Part shown: one piece after another, positions 18,419 to 27,656 of the stretch
Numbering within the stretch: position 1 is the stretch's first letter
How the letters are laid out: each line of letters starts with the position of its first letter
NCBI GenBank assembly: GCA_918797485.1
Contig: CAKKNE010000003.1
Location: 1,302,001 to 1,366,000, forward strand
Length of the DNA: 64,000 nucleotides
Direction of reading: 5' to 3'
Source of the DNA: Pelagomonas calceolata
Taxonomy: Eukaryota > Sar > Pelagophyceae > Pelagomonadales > Pelagomonadaceae
The notes under the pieces: generated by a model
Told to the model about the DNA's origin: nothing
What the model saw: the letters and a program-made list of their open reading frames with translations, nothing else
Database searches by the model: none
Position numbers and translations under genes: made by a program

Positions 18419-18984
18419 TCAACTGGGGGCTAAGCTTCTTTCTACACACCATTCTTCCTTCTTCCTTCCTTCCGGTGCCCCACTAGTCCCGATCTGCCCC
18501 GTACTGTACACTACGGGCGGCGCGGCGGCGGCACAGGGGCGCGCTGCGACGGCGTGGACGGATATATATTGTTACGGTGAAGGACTAGTTGGCGGAGCCC
18601 CTGGGTGGAGACGGCGTGGACGGTGCCGGTAGGCTCAGGCTCAGGCTTGTTACGTCGCAGGTTCCCCGGGGGGTATCCCTAGTATGTTACAGGTAGCTGC
18701 TCACGCCTCGGCCGCTGAGCGGTAAAACGTGCCGCTGTGCCCTTGGTACGACTGCCGACGGCGGCGGCAGCCGTCTGAATTGGTCTAGGCCAGCGCGAGC
18801 CGGGCGGCAGCGGCCGTTGGCAGGATCGAGCCCACTCCTAGGGAGTCCTGTAGAGGCACGCGCAACGCGCCCCAGCGATTTTCACAGCGCTCACCCTGTA
18901 CTGTCGTTGAGGCGAACCGACACATAAAAAACCTCACCGCGCGGATTCGCAAAACGCAAACGCCGTCGACACAACCCAACAAAG
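18419..18984. other. Intergenic region, no feature identified
   Basis: 566 bp between two plus-strand genes. A short CTTCCTTCC-type pyrimidine tract near 18450 and a GGCTCAGGCTCAGG microrepeat near 18632 are the only structures seen. Confidence 0.4.
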
Positions 18985-20267
18985 ATGGCGTCCTCGAAGA
19001 GCGGAGCCAAGAAGTTCTACCACACAACATCACAACAAGCCTACTACATGCGGCCGAGCGAGGCCAAGGTCGTGAGCTTAGAAGGCGCGAGACCGGTCGA
19101 CGACGCCCAGAAGGTGCGGTTAGGTATTGTTTCCATGACGAAGCGGCCGGCGGACCTGGAACAGTGGCTCGCGTATCACAGAAGAGTAGTGGGCGTCGAG
19201 AAGTTTTTTTTACAAATTGAGGATACTCCCGAATTAGCTGCTCTACTCTTGAGACCGCCCTGGAACGGTTGTGTGGATGCGACCTTCGTCGCCAAAACCC
19301 ATAGAGATTACTTCGTGCAGATGGACCGCCAGGCCGTGAATGTCGCGTGTGCGGTCGAAAGGGCAAAAGCGCACGGGATTGAATGGCTGCTCCATGTGGA
19401 CGACGACGAGATGCTGCACTGCCCGGCCGGTGCTGGTGCTATGCACGCCGCGTTGTCAGCGTTACCTACACAATGCTGCGACGCGCACATCAAGAATTTG
19501 GAAGCGCTCGCGCCGGCGCCTTCATGTACTAAACCTTTTGAGGAGTGCGTCACTTTTGTCGCGTCCACCTCGAAATTCGCGTCGTACACGAACGGCAAGA
19601 GCTTTGGAAGGGTGGGTGCTCCCGGTCTGCGGGCCCACGGCCCGCACCATTTCAGGGGAGATTCATTAAATGGCGCGACGCGCGACCTGCCGCCGTCCAT
19701 CGCGGTAGTGTTACATTATGAGTCCGTGGCCTACGAGCGCTGGACGACGAAGTTCTCGGAATTAGCAGCTAGACACGGCCACGACGCGAAGATCCTCGAG
19801 AAGCTGCCGTTCCCCTTCTACCGGGCATCTTTATCAGCGGTGGGCCGGCTGACGACGGTCTCCGATCGCGACAAGGCCAAGGCCGCCGACGACGCGTTCC
19901 GCGTGTGGTCGCGGTCGAAGCTGGTGGGCGAGTGCGCGCTCGCGCAGAAGGACAAGGTCGTCGTCTGTGTGGAAATCAACCAGTGCGTCGGATGACGCGG
20001 CCGTCCTGGCTCAGTCGAGCGGTGAGGAACCGGCATCGCCACGCCATCGAGCAGGCGTCGCGTCGATGGCGTGGAGGACGACGCGATGACTCAGCACGAA
20101 CGCGCCGTAAAATTTTGATTTCCACACAGGTCGTCGTGACAGCTATACGAGACGCATTAGCTCGACTGAACCTGCCGGAGGCGTCGGAAGCGGACCGCGC
20201 GCCGGCCGCGGCGCCGCCACCAAAACGGGCCAGTCTGGCGGCGAACCCGCCGCTGCCCAAGATCTGA
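18985..20267 (+). CDS. GT92/DUF23-like glycosyltransferase, one introner intron
   Basis: Exons 18985-19956 and 20130-20267 encode 369 residues. The start of the fold shows RLGIVSMTKRPADLEQWLAY and HRRVVGVEKFFLQIEDTPE, typical of family-92-like transferases, followed by the metal-binding DDDE in WLLHVDDDEMLHC. A central Cys-rich part and LHYESVAYERWTTKFSE complete the domain. No signal peptide or membrane anchor is visible, so compartment is unclear. The intron joins ...AQKDK to VVVTAIRDALARL; the exon-2 tail is Ala/Pro-rich and not part of the catalytic domain. Substrate unknown. Confidence 0.82.
19957..20129 (+). mobile_element. Introner-type intron, 173 bp, in the glycosyltransferase gene
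   Basis: A perfect 8-bp target duplication, GTCGTCGT, flanks 13-bp perfect terminal repeats (CTGTGTGGAAATC / GATTTCCACACAG). The 5' splice site is the GT of the upstream duplication; the 3' site is the CAG of the right repeat. Compared with the copy at 57657 it lacks about 36 bases near the left end, and the remaining ~150 bases differ at about seven positions, indicating recent activity. Confidence 0.95.
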
Positions 20268-20355
20268 ACCATTGCCCGCGCGCGCGCCCGGCGACGGCGA
20301 CGCTGCGCACACCCATCTTTAAAGTTTATTTTCTCTTCACTCACGTTACCCCTCT

Positions 20356-21574
20356 CTACTTCTTCCCCTTCATTTTGTCCTCGATCGCCTTGATCCGCCG
20401 TTGCACCGCTGACATCCCCTTCGTGGATTCGTCGTCGAGGGCGTTCGCCAGCGCCGTGCTGCGCGTCGAGAGCTGGACGTCCAGCTTTCGCGCGGGAGGC
20501 TTCGCCGCGGCGGGCGGCGGGACCGGGGCCGGCGCCGCAGCTGGCGGCGGAACGGGCGGCGCGCTCGACGCCTTCTTGTGCGCCGCGAGCGCGGTCGCGA
20601 CAGCCGCCACAGCGGCCTCGATGGCCGAATTCAATTCCTCGCACGCGTCGCGCTCCGCGGACTTGCGCGCCACCGAGTTCGCGGTCGCGGCCTGCGCGGC
20701 CAGGCCGTAGGCCGACCGCGCCGCGTCGACGGCGGCCCGCGCCGCGTCGAGGGGCGCGCCCGCGGCGCAGGCCTCGAGGGCCGCCGTCGCGGCATTTTTG
20801 GTTGAGGCCGCCGTGGCGTCGGCCTCGCTATCCCTAGGATCGAAGTTGCCCCGGAGCCTATCTAATTTCCGCATGAAGCGCATCGCCGTCCGGCAGGCCT
20901 TGTCCGCCGCGGCGACCTCGGGCAGCTCTTCGGGGTCGAAGGGTCTATCTACGGTGCCCTCCTCCTTGCCCTGGTTCTTGATCGCGTTGAGCGGCGCGAC
21001 CTGCGCACAAATCAAACAGTGAGTCGGGTGCTCCGTGATATATCTGAATCGAGTGGCGTAAGACCACACCACCACGCCATCGAGCTGGCGTCGCGTCGAT
21101 GGCGTGAAGGTCATGATTCAGCAGTGGCCGAGACGCGCCGCGACAATTTGATTTATATGCACTGCGCGCCACGGCTTTGGTGTTGAGGCGTTCCTTGAAC
21201 GCCTGGAAGTCCTTCTCGATGTTCGAGGGCCGGCCCGCCCTTTTGGGCGAGAAGTTGTGGGCCATGCACGCGTTCTCAAGCTCCTTTTTCAGCGCGGCGA
21301 TGACCGCGGGGTCAACCTTGCTCGGCGCGGCCTCGCGTCCCTCGACAGCCTCGAGCCGCGTCAGCAGCTCCGCGAGGCGCGTCTTGGCGGCTTGCCCGCT
21401 GGTCGTCGGCGGAGTCCACGCATCGATGGCGGCCCGCAGGTCTCCGCCGCCGTCCGCGAGTTTGCCTTCGACGATTGCTAGGCGCTCCAGCAGCGCGATC
21501 AAGCGCGGCTCGCCGGTGGCCGCCACGGCTGCCTTCAGCTCATCGGCCTCGGAGACTTCGGTGAGGGCACTCAT
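20356..21574 (-). CDS. Helical/coiled-coil protein of unknown function, one introner intron
   Basis: Exons 21173-21574 and 20356-21000 (minus strand) give 348 residues. Splicing joins LNTKA to VAPLNAIKNQ. The sequence is nearly all helical: ALLERLAIVEGKL and ELLTRLEAVEG early, an Ala-rich set of heptad-like repeats in the middle, a Pro/Ala linker (PPVPPPAAAPAPVPP), and a basic helix RRIKAIEDKMKGKK at the end. I do not recognise a family. It converges with the glycosyltransferase gene, 88 bases apart, and diverges from the lumenal-peptide gene. Confidence 0.75.
21001..21172 (-). mobile_element. Introner-type intron, 172 bp, reverse-oriented element
   Basis: Minus-strand ends are CAGTGCATATAAATC and GATTTGTGCGCAG. 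Target-duplication copies are GTGGCGCG (5', carrying the splice site) and GTCGCGCC (3'). Relative to the element in the dioxygenase gene it is inserted the other way round, yet still supplies a CAG 3' splice site. The CACGCCATCGA / TCGATGGCGTG palindrome is present inside. Confidence 0.92.
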
Positions 21575-21666
21575 TTGACACCGCGGGGCAGCGCCGTCGA
21601 ATGAATTTGCGAGCAGCGCACTTCGTTCACCGCGGGGCAGCCCCACAGCAAAAATCTGCTCTGTTT

Positions 21667-21690
21667 CTAGTGTGTATTACTGACGCTAGC
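21667..21690 (+). repeat. CTAG motif variant
   Basis: CTAGTGTGTATTAC then TGA and CGCTAGC; one small insertion relative to the consensus. It lies 46 bases upstream of the ATG at 21737 and 93 bases from the divergent start at 21574. Confidence 0.7.
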
Positions 21691-21736
21691 TCTGCCCATC
21701 TCCAAAGCCGTCGATTCGCCGTCATTTGTCGCATTC

Positions 21737-22048
21737 ATGCAATTTTCAGTCTTCATAGCTATTTTGGCATCGGTACGGTCACTATCAGGGTCTCCAACGC
21801 GCCGCAAGCTCCTGCTTGGTAGTAGTGCTGGGGCTGCAGTCGCACTGCCAGCGCTTGCCGAGGACGACGAGGCCGCCCGCGCAGCAGCATTGCAAGCCAA
21901 GCTGGCGGAGCGCCGGAAATTGATGGAACTATCGCGCAGTTCGAATGATAGACAACGCTACTTCGACCTGAGTCGCCAACGCGCCAGTGCGGTCTACAAC
22001 ACGACATATCGGGGTGCGTCATGCGTGCCGGGATTGCCTTGTATCTAG
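21737..22048 (+). CDS. Small thylakoid-lumen-type protein
   Basis: 103 residues. The N-terminus is layered: a signal peptide (MQFSVFIAILASVRS), a short basic stretch, then a twin-arginine-type lumen signal (RRKLLLGSSAGAAVALPALA) with a probable AxA cleavage. The mature part is a short helix (LQAKLAERRKLMELSR) and a tail NTTYRGASCVPGLPC. The tripartite order fits a complex plastid and thylakoid lumen; function is unknown. Its last 28 bases overlap the start of the methyltransferase frame at 22021, which suggests the methyltransferase may start later. Confidence 0.72.
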   Translation: MQFSVFIAILASVRSLSGSPTRRKLLLGSSAGAAVALPALAEDDEAARAAALQAKLAERRKLMELSRSSNDRQRYFDLSRQRASAVYNTTYRGASCVPGLPCI

Positions 22049-22761
22049 CAGTCGGGCTGGCCAGTGCGGACCGCCTCCTCGAAGCGACCGTACGCGAGGC
22101 AGCGATGAGCAGCCCCGAGTGGTGGGAGGCGCACCATCAACTGGCCAAGCTGCAGCCCGGGACGAGCTGGTTCGGCCCCATCGGCCGCGCGATCGCCCAG
22201 GACATCGCGAAGAACTACACTCGAAGCTGCGCGCTCGGCGACGCCGTGGTGCTCGGCAGCGGCTTTTCGAAGACGCCTTATTGGTTGGCGCGCACCGGAG
22301 CGTTCCGACGCGTCTACGGGATTGATAGCTCAATTTCGGCCGTGAGGGCGATGAGCCGCTACGCGAAAGCGCTCGACCACGGCGGTCGCGGATGGGACAT
22401 CGTTCGGTACGTGAGAGCGGATTTGACGCGACCGGGACAATTCCGAAGGGACGCGTCGCTTGTGCTGGACGAAGGAGTCCTAGATGTCCTCCAGGCGGGC
22501 CCGGGCATCGATCCCGCGGCGCGTTCCGCCGCGAGACAAGTGATGGAAATATATCTCGAGCGCGCCTCCGCACTCATTAGGCCAGGAGGAATTTTTGTGG
22601 TTGTCGGATACGCGGGCAATCCGGCGGTCGTCAACCAAACTACCTTGGAGCTCTCCTGCTGGACGCGGGGCGGCGGATTTCTCGGCCTCGACGCGCTGGG
22701 CGCCGACCCGCGCCGCGCCTGCTCGCCGTGGGGGCCCGGTGCATACGTCCTCACGCGATGA
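22021..22761 (+). CDS. Class I SAM-dependent methyltransferase (METTL-type)
   Basis: 246 residues from the first ATG. AVVLGSGFSKTPYWLA corresponds to the glycine-rich SAM loop, VYGIDSS to the acidic end of strand 2, and SLVLDEGVLDVLQ plus the later GGIFVVVGY to strands 4 and 5. The EWWEAHHQ opening resembles METTL12/13-type protein lysine methyltransferases, but the substrate cannot be assigned. The N-terminus MRAGIALYLAVGLASA looks like a signal peptide. Because that segment overlaps the upstream gene by 28 bases, an alternative start at 22105 (MSSPEWWE) is also credible. Confidence 0.75.
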   Translation: MRAGIALYLAVGLASADRLLEATVREAAMSSPEWWEAHHQLAKLQPGTSWFGPIGRAIAQDIAKNYTRSCALGDAVVLGSGFSKTPYWLARTGAFRRVYGIDSSISAVRAMSRYAKALDHGGRGWDIVRYVRADLTRPGQFRRDASLVLDEGVLDVLQAGPGIDPAARSAARQVMEIYLERASALIRPGGIFVVVGYAGNPAVVNQTTLELSCWTRGGGFLGLDALGADPRRACSPWGPGAYVLTR

Positions 22762-22853
22762 CGGCGTCTTGAACTCTCTGGTTCGCGCCGCGAAGTGCGC
22801 CGAGCCTGTCCTCCGAAGAGCTGTGTGTAAGAAGTGTACAACAAACATATGTA

Positions 22854-24242
22854 TTACACAGCCCTCCCGTGCAGCGCCAGCCGCGGCTGCAGGAACCGGT
22901 CCCCGCACAGCGCGCTCACCGCTTCAAGAGAGAGGTGCTGGTGCGCCGCGTCGTGGTGGAGGTCGTTGAAGTAGAGGAAGCTCCCGTCCACGCGGACGAA
23001 GACGACGTAGTGCCGCGTCGAGTGGTGGTAGCAGATCAGCGACGAGAGCGCGTAGCCGTCCGGCGCCTCGCCGCAGGCAAGCACCAACGCGCGCACGGAG
23101 GGCACGTCCAAGGGCGGCCACGGGAGGTCGAAGGCGACGAGCGTGCCTCCCTCCAGATCGAAGACCGGCCCGAGCTCGCTCCAGACGTCCGCGAACGCCG
23201 GCGCCTGCTTGGAAGCCATCAACGGCGCATACCTCAACCCCGCCCCGCACTCCCTCATGGCCGGCGAGTCGCTCACATCCAAGGCCGACCGCAGCGCGCA
23301 GTAGGCCTCGGAGGCGTCGCCGTAGCCGTTGGCCGGGTCCGCGACGTCCCCAAACGCCTCGGCGAGCGCGTCCGCCTTCAAAATGCCTTCATTTTGATGG
23401 AAGGCGGCCCAGCAGCGTCTCAATGCATCAACCTTCGCGGCCGGCGACCGCGGCGGCGGCGGCTTTGTCGCCTCCCGCGTCTCGGTCGTCGCGAGCGCCG
23501 CGTCGAAGGCGGCGCGGAAGCCGGGGTCGTGCCAGAGCGCTTGAGCTAAAGCAGACAACCAGCAGGTCCGCGCGCGCGCGTTCGCGAAGCCCCGGGGGAA
23601 GCCTGGCGGCGTCTCCCTACATGCTTTTGGTCTTCCCGGCGCCGTGCCGTCCTCGAAGGCGCGGTCTATTTGTTCTTCAGAGAAGCCCGCGACGCCCGCG
23701 AGCTGGCGCCGCGTCGCCTCCAGCCTAAATCCCAGGCGCACGCGCGTGGCGCCGGTCGCCGCCTCGAAGGCCACCTTCCGCGCCTGTAATAATGATGCGA
23801 CGGCGGCGCCGTCCTTATCATCGGCGGCGGCGGGCGCCGGCGCGGCGGCGTCATCATCATCTCCGCCGTCGGTCCCGGGACTCGCGGGCGGCGCCGGCGG
23901 CGCGACGTCCTCCTCCAGCACGCGCGGCCGCAGGCGGGCCGGCCTCGCGCAGGCCACGAGCCGCAGCCGCCGTTCGCCTCGATCGCGCCGCCGCGCGTAG
24001 CACGGCGGCTCGCGCCGGACCTCGAGCCAGCCGCCGACCTCCGCGGGCACCGCGCGGAAGCGCTCGCCCTCGCTCACGACGCCTATGACCTCACTCGCGA
24101 GGTCCGGCTTCTCGCGCAGGCGCCAGCTCCCGTAGACAGACCCCCGGGGCAGCCAGTAGTCGGCCTCGGCCTCGTCGAGGTCCGAGTCGCTGTCGTCCTG
24201 GTGCGCGACGGCGGCCGCGGGTCGGTTTAGGCAGAGGCCCAT
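22854..24242 (-). CDS. USP/C19-like ubiquitin hydrolase with SH3-like domain
   Basis: 462 residues from an ATG at 24242. Residues ~36-80 resemble a bacterial-type SH3 fold (SWRLREKPDLASEVIGVV, then GGWLEV). Residues ~175-200 look like a UBA-type helix bundle (AGFSEEQIDRAFEDG). The catalytic region starts with FANARARTCWLSALAQAL, aligned with the USP Cys box, giving C227 as nucleophile. Near the C-terminus, STRHYVVFVRVDGSFLYFND matches the His box. The catalytic core is shorter than in typical USPs, and the zinc-binding fingers region is not obvious. Probable deubiquitinase; activity not proven. Confidence 0.72.
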   Translation of the reverse strand: MGLCLNRPAAAVAHQDDSDSDLDEAEADYWLPRGSVYGSWRLREKPDLASEVIGVVSEGERFRAVPAEVGGWLEVRREPPCYARRRDRGERRLRLVACARPARLRPRVLEEDVAPPAPPASPGTDGGDDDDAAAPAPAAADDKDGAAVASLLQARKVAFEAATGATRVRLGFRLEATRRQLAGVAGFSEEQIDRAFEDGTAPGRPKACRETPPGFPRGFANARARTCWLSALAQALWHDPGFRAAFDAALATTETREATKPPPPRSPAAKVDALRRCWAAFHQNEGILKADALAEAFGDVADPANGYGDASEAYCALRSALDVSDSPAMRECGAGLRYAPLMASKQAPAFADVWSELGPVFDLEGGTLVAFDLPWPPLDVPSVRALVLACGEAPDGYALSSLICYHHSTRHYVVFVRVDGSFLYFNDLHHDAAHQHLSLEAVSALCGDRFLQPRLALHGRAV

Positions 24243-24519
24243 GAGTTAGCCGTGCCCAAGTCCTGGTGCGAGGCTGCCCTTTGATGAAGGTACTCCTCCC
24301 CTCGCCTTGGATAGAGCACTGCCTTTTCACTGCCTTCGTATGCACGGCGCTGCCGGTGTCCAATAAAAAGTTGGCAGGCTGCCCGCTCATCCCCCTACTC
24401 CCGAGTCCCGACGAACGAGACGAACGAGAGGCCTCACGAGCACCCACCCGTCCGGCGCCGACGCGTCGCAGTACCGATGGAACGATCCGACACAGACCCA
24501 AGAACTTACGCGCGCGCCC

Positions 24520-24975
24520 TCACCCGCCCTCGGCCGCGAGCGCCTCCTCGGCCCAGGCCGGCAGCTTCAGCCCCGCCTCCTTGGCGCGGACGATGTCCTC
24601 GTGCGTCGGCTGCTCGAACTCCGGTTCGAACGGCTTACTGCTCTTCCCGCGGAACTCCTGGAGCACGATCTTCTGGCCGCAGGCCATGCAGACCGGCCCG
24701 CCCACGAGCTCCATGACGTACTTCGGGGCGTCGACCTTGTTCGTGCATCCCTGCACGACGCACTCCTCGCCCAACAATCGATACGTCTGCGTCATCGTTT
24801 CTTTGAGCTCGGCGTAGGGCGCGAGGCGGCCCTGGCCGTCCCAGCCCTGGCACTGGGTCACTTTGGGGCCTCGTAGGGCTTCCTTCAGCGCCTCGTCGAG
24901 CTCCGGGACGGCGCGAGGTGCCAAACCATTCTCTCGGATGTATTTTTGGGCCTCAGTCTCCACCGCGGCGGCCAT
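24520..24975 (-). CDS. Small protein with two Cys pairs, unknown function
   Basis: 151 residues from an ATG at 24975. An N-terminal helix (ETEAQKYIRENG) precedes a compact domain with CVVQGC and CMACG, spaced about 28 residues apart, that could bind zinc. A C-terminal helix (HEDIVRAKEAGLKLPAWAEEAL) follows. I do not recognise the family. The single exon lies head to head with the paraoxonase-like gene, sharing a 500-bp upstream region. Confidence 0.65.
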   Translation of the reverse strand: MAAAVETEAQKYIRENGLAPRAVPELDEALKEALRGPKVTQCQGWDGQGRLAPYAELKETMTQTYRLLGEECVVQGCTNKVDAPKYVMELVGGPVCMACGQKIVLQEFRGKSSKPFEPEFEQPTHEDIVRAKEAGLKLPAWAEEALAAEGG

Positions 24976-25475
24976 TGTGCGGCGTGGGGCTGCTTCAGAT
25001 CGTGCGTACGCGGTCGCTGGCGCCGCGTCCGGTCGCTGCGTGCAAATGAGTCCGCGTTCAGCGCGAAATGCCAGCCACAAGTGGACTAAACCGAGGACGT
25101 GCGGGTTCCCTTGCTACGATTGCTGCGATTGCTAAAGACGTCAACCGCATCGTCCCCGGGCACGGCGGGCAGCCAGACAGGGCTAAAGCCCCTTTCAGAA
25201 CCGTGCTAGAGTGTCGACACACGCTACATAATCTCAACTGCTTGGCCGGCCGCGCGTCCTGACAGCCGAGTACATACGTGTCTGCTTACCGATACTATAC
25301 CGAGACACAATCCTCTCGGCCAAGTGTCGCTCGCCCGACAAAAAGTACAACCGCAAGAGCGACAGCAGCCTAAAAACGAAGGCCCAGTGGCAGGCGAAAC
25401 AATTGGAATTCGTCGCCGCGTCGCGCGCGAACGCAGCGTTGAAACGCAGCCTCGAAACGCACAAATCGAGAAAAA
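24976..25475. promoter_or_regulatory. Upstream region of divergent small-protein and paraoxonase-like genes
   Basis: 500 bp between divergent starts with no CTAG motif and no open frame of note. The last bases before the ATG at 25476 are A-rich. Nothing else identified. Confidence 0.4.
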
Positions 25476-27656
25476 ATGGTCCTAGAACGCGACCCCGACA
25501 TGATGTCCCTCACGGACGACGAGCAGGACGTCGCGAGCCGCCTGCCGACGCCGCAGAAGGCGCCGCGCGCTCCGGTGGATGAGAACCTCTCGCCCACGGC
25601 CCTCGAGGCCATCAAGGCCGCGGAGCAGCGGCGCCGGCCGCGGCGGCCGCCGCCGCCCATGCCGCGGACGACGCCGCCGGGCGCGCGGCCGCCGACGCAC
25701 CGCGCGCACCGCGCGCCCGTCACGTCGGGGTCCCTCGACGACGACGAGAGCTCCGAGAGTTCCATGACCGAGGACCCGCGCGAGAACAACGACGACGAGC
25801 GCCGCGCGAGCGAGTCGCACGACGCGCCGTCCGAGGTCTGGACGCCCGTCGGGCCCCTCGCCACGGCGCTCGGTTCGAAGCCGTCTTCCGGGAGTCCGCG
25901 CGCGGGCTCGCCGCGGCCCTCTCTCCTAGATCGGGCGCGGCGCATCTCGCCGCCGCCCTCGCGGTCGCAGAGCCCGCCGACGGCGCCTCCAGCAAAAGAG
26001 TGGCCGCCCGAGAAGCCTCTCACGAAACCTCCTGTCGTGACGTCGAGCGACGCGACGCGGCCGAGCCCGGCCTCGTCCCTGGATTCCGAGCCGTTAAAAA
26101 GGAGGAGCCCCGGGTCGCCGCAGGGGTGGAGAAGGCGGCGGTCGCAGCTCCACGCCGACGCGCGCGTGAAGGCCCTTGAGGAGGAGGCCTCGGCGACGCG
26201 GCGGCGGCACCGGGAAGATTTGCAGAGCATCCGCGAGGCGAGGGAAAGAGCGGCGTCCGATCTCAAGGAGACCAAAGCTCGATTAGAAGCGGGCCGCGAC
26301 CGCGCGAAGAAGGCCGCGGCGCGTTTACTGGCGCGCCTGCCCGCGAAGCGGTCGACGCGGGGGGCCTTCTCGCGCTGGCGCGGCCGGCCGGCGCCGTCGC
26401 CGGGCCGCGCGCGCCGCGAGAAGGCCCTCGGGCTGGTGCGCGGCCTCGCCTCGCTGGCCGTCCTCATGGTCATGGTCGCGGGCGCCTATCAAACAGCGAG
26501 CGACCTCGGCTACTTTTTAGGGGAAGCGCCCACCTCAAAAAACTGCCGCCAGCTCGCGGGGAGCGCTTCGTTCAGTTCGTCGGAGGACGCCGCGCTCTGG
26601 CGGCCGTCGGAAGCTGTGGTCACGGCCGGCGGCCTGCGGTCGGCCTTCTACGAGGGCGGTAATGATGAAGGAGCGTTGTTTGCGGTGACGCTCGCGGACG
26701 AGACGTCGACCTTCGTCCAGTCGCTCCAATATATTGGACTGGTGCCGACCTACGACGTCGAGCCGCGCGCGCGGCGGTTGGTGGTGGAGGACTGGCCGTC
26801 GGACAAGAAGTTCCGGCCCCACGGGATTTACGTGCGCAAGCCGCAGATTTTTGTCGTGAACCACGGCGTCGAGCAAGGGAGCTCGCTGGAAGTTTTTGAA
26901 GGTATTGATAATGGGACGTTGGTGGGGGCGAAGTGGTTGAGAAGCGTCGAGCACCCATTCATCAATGGCCACGGCCTGCCTAATTCGGTCGTGGCCGTTG
27001 CCAGTGATGAGGTCTACGTGACGACCTGGCGTTACTGGTCACTGCCGGTCCGGGGCGTCGCGCGCGCGTCAATCCTCGAGCGCCTCCAGCTCTCGCTCCA
27101 GTTCGCCGCGAGCGTGCTGCGCCTGCCCGTGACGCGCGTCTACCGCTGCGTCTTTAACGACGAGGCGACGTCGTGCTCGCCGGTGGGGGCGCGCCACGCC
27201 ATGGCGAACGGCATCGCGCTCCGCGGCAATATGATTTACGTGGTGGACGTGCTGCGCTTTTCGGTCACGGTCTACGAGCGGCGGCGCGACGGCTCGCTCG
27301 TGGTCAACGACACCATATCATTGCCGCACGCGGCGGACAACGTGTATGCGCTATCTGATGGGTCTTTATTGTTGGGTTCGATGCCGAAATTACACCAGTG
27401 CCTCGACCCGCTCGCGCAAAAGCCGCCCGTCGCCGGCGCGCTGACGCTCGCCGTGCCTCGGCCGCCGTCTCCGAAGGACGACCGCGCCGTCGGCGTGCGA
27501 GGCTATGGTGATTCGCGCTGGACTTTTAGGGATATCGTGCGCACGGACGGCGGCCAGGTCTCGGGCGGCGCGCTCGTCGGGACGCGCGCGCTCGTCGGGT
27601 CGCCGTGGGACCGCGGGGCGCTGCTCTGCGAGCTGCTGGGGCCGGATGAAGTCTAA
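25476..27656 (+). CDS. Membrane-anchored paraoxonase/arylesterase-like beta-propeller
   Basis: 726 residues. The first ~310 are disordered (Pro/Ser/Arg-rich, then a short charged coiled coil VKALEEEASATRRRHREDL). A transmembrane helix lies at ~319-341 (ASLAVLMVMVAGAY). The rest is a paraoxonase-like six-bladed propeller: FRPHGIYV, FVVNHGVEQGSSLEVFEG, LPNSVVAVASDEVYVTTW, AMANGIALRGNMIYVVDV, ADNVYALSDGSLLLGS and a terminal GALLCELLG. The acidic and Asn residues at these loop positions match the calcium-binding pattern of PON enzymes, which hydrolyse lactones and esters. A type II membrane topology with the enzyme in the lumen or outside the cell is likely. The long cytosolic extension is unusual. 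Confidence 0.82.
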   Translation: MVLERDPDMMSLTDDEQDVASRLPTPQKAPRAPVDENLSPTALEAIKAAEQRRRPRRPPPPMPRTTPPGARPPTHRAHRAPVTSGSLDDDESSESSMTEDPRENNDDERRASESHDAPSEVWTPVGPLATALGSKPSSGSPRAGSPRPSLLDRARRISPPPSRSQSPPTAPPAKEWPPEKPLTKPPVVTSSDATRPSPASSLDSEPLKRRSPGSPQGWRRRRSQLHADARVKALEEEASATRRRHREDLQSIREARERAASDLKETKARLEAGRDRAKKAAARLLARLPAKRSTRGAFSRWRGRPAPSPGRARREKALGLVRGLASLAVLMVMVAGAYQTASDLGYFLGEAPTSKNCRQLAGSASFSSSEDAALWRPSEAVVTAGGLRSAFYEGGNDEGALFAVTLADETSTFVQSLQYIGLVPTYDVEPRARRLVVEDWPSDKKFRPHGIYVRKPQIFVVNHGVEQGSSLEVFEGIDNGTLVGAKWLRSVEHPFINGHGLPNSVVAVASDEVYVTTWRYWSLPVRGVARASILERLQLSLQFAASVLRLPVTRVYRCVFNDEATSCSPVGARHAMANGIALRGNMIYVVDVLRFSVTVYERRRDGSLVVNDTISLPHAADNVYALSDGSLLLGSMPKLHQCLDPLAQKPPVAGALTLAVPRPPSPKDDRAVGVRGYGDSRWTFRDIVRTDGGQVSGGALVGTRALVGSPWDRGALLCELLGPDEV

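Noticed and set aside
25370-26473. 367-codon minus-strand frame opposite the paraoxonase-like gene
   Set aside because: Opposite the disordered Ser/Arg/Pro-rich part; no domain and starts inside the other gene.
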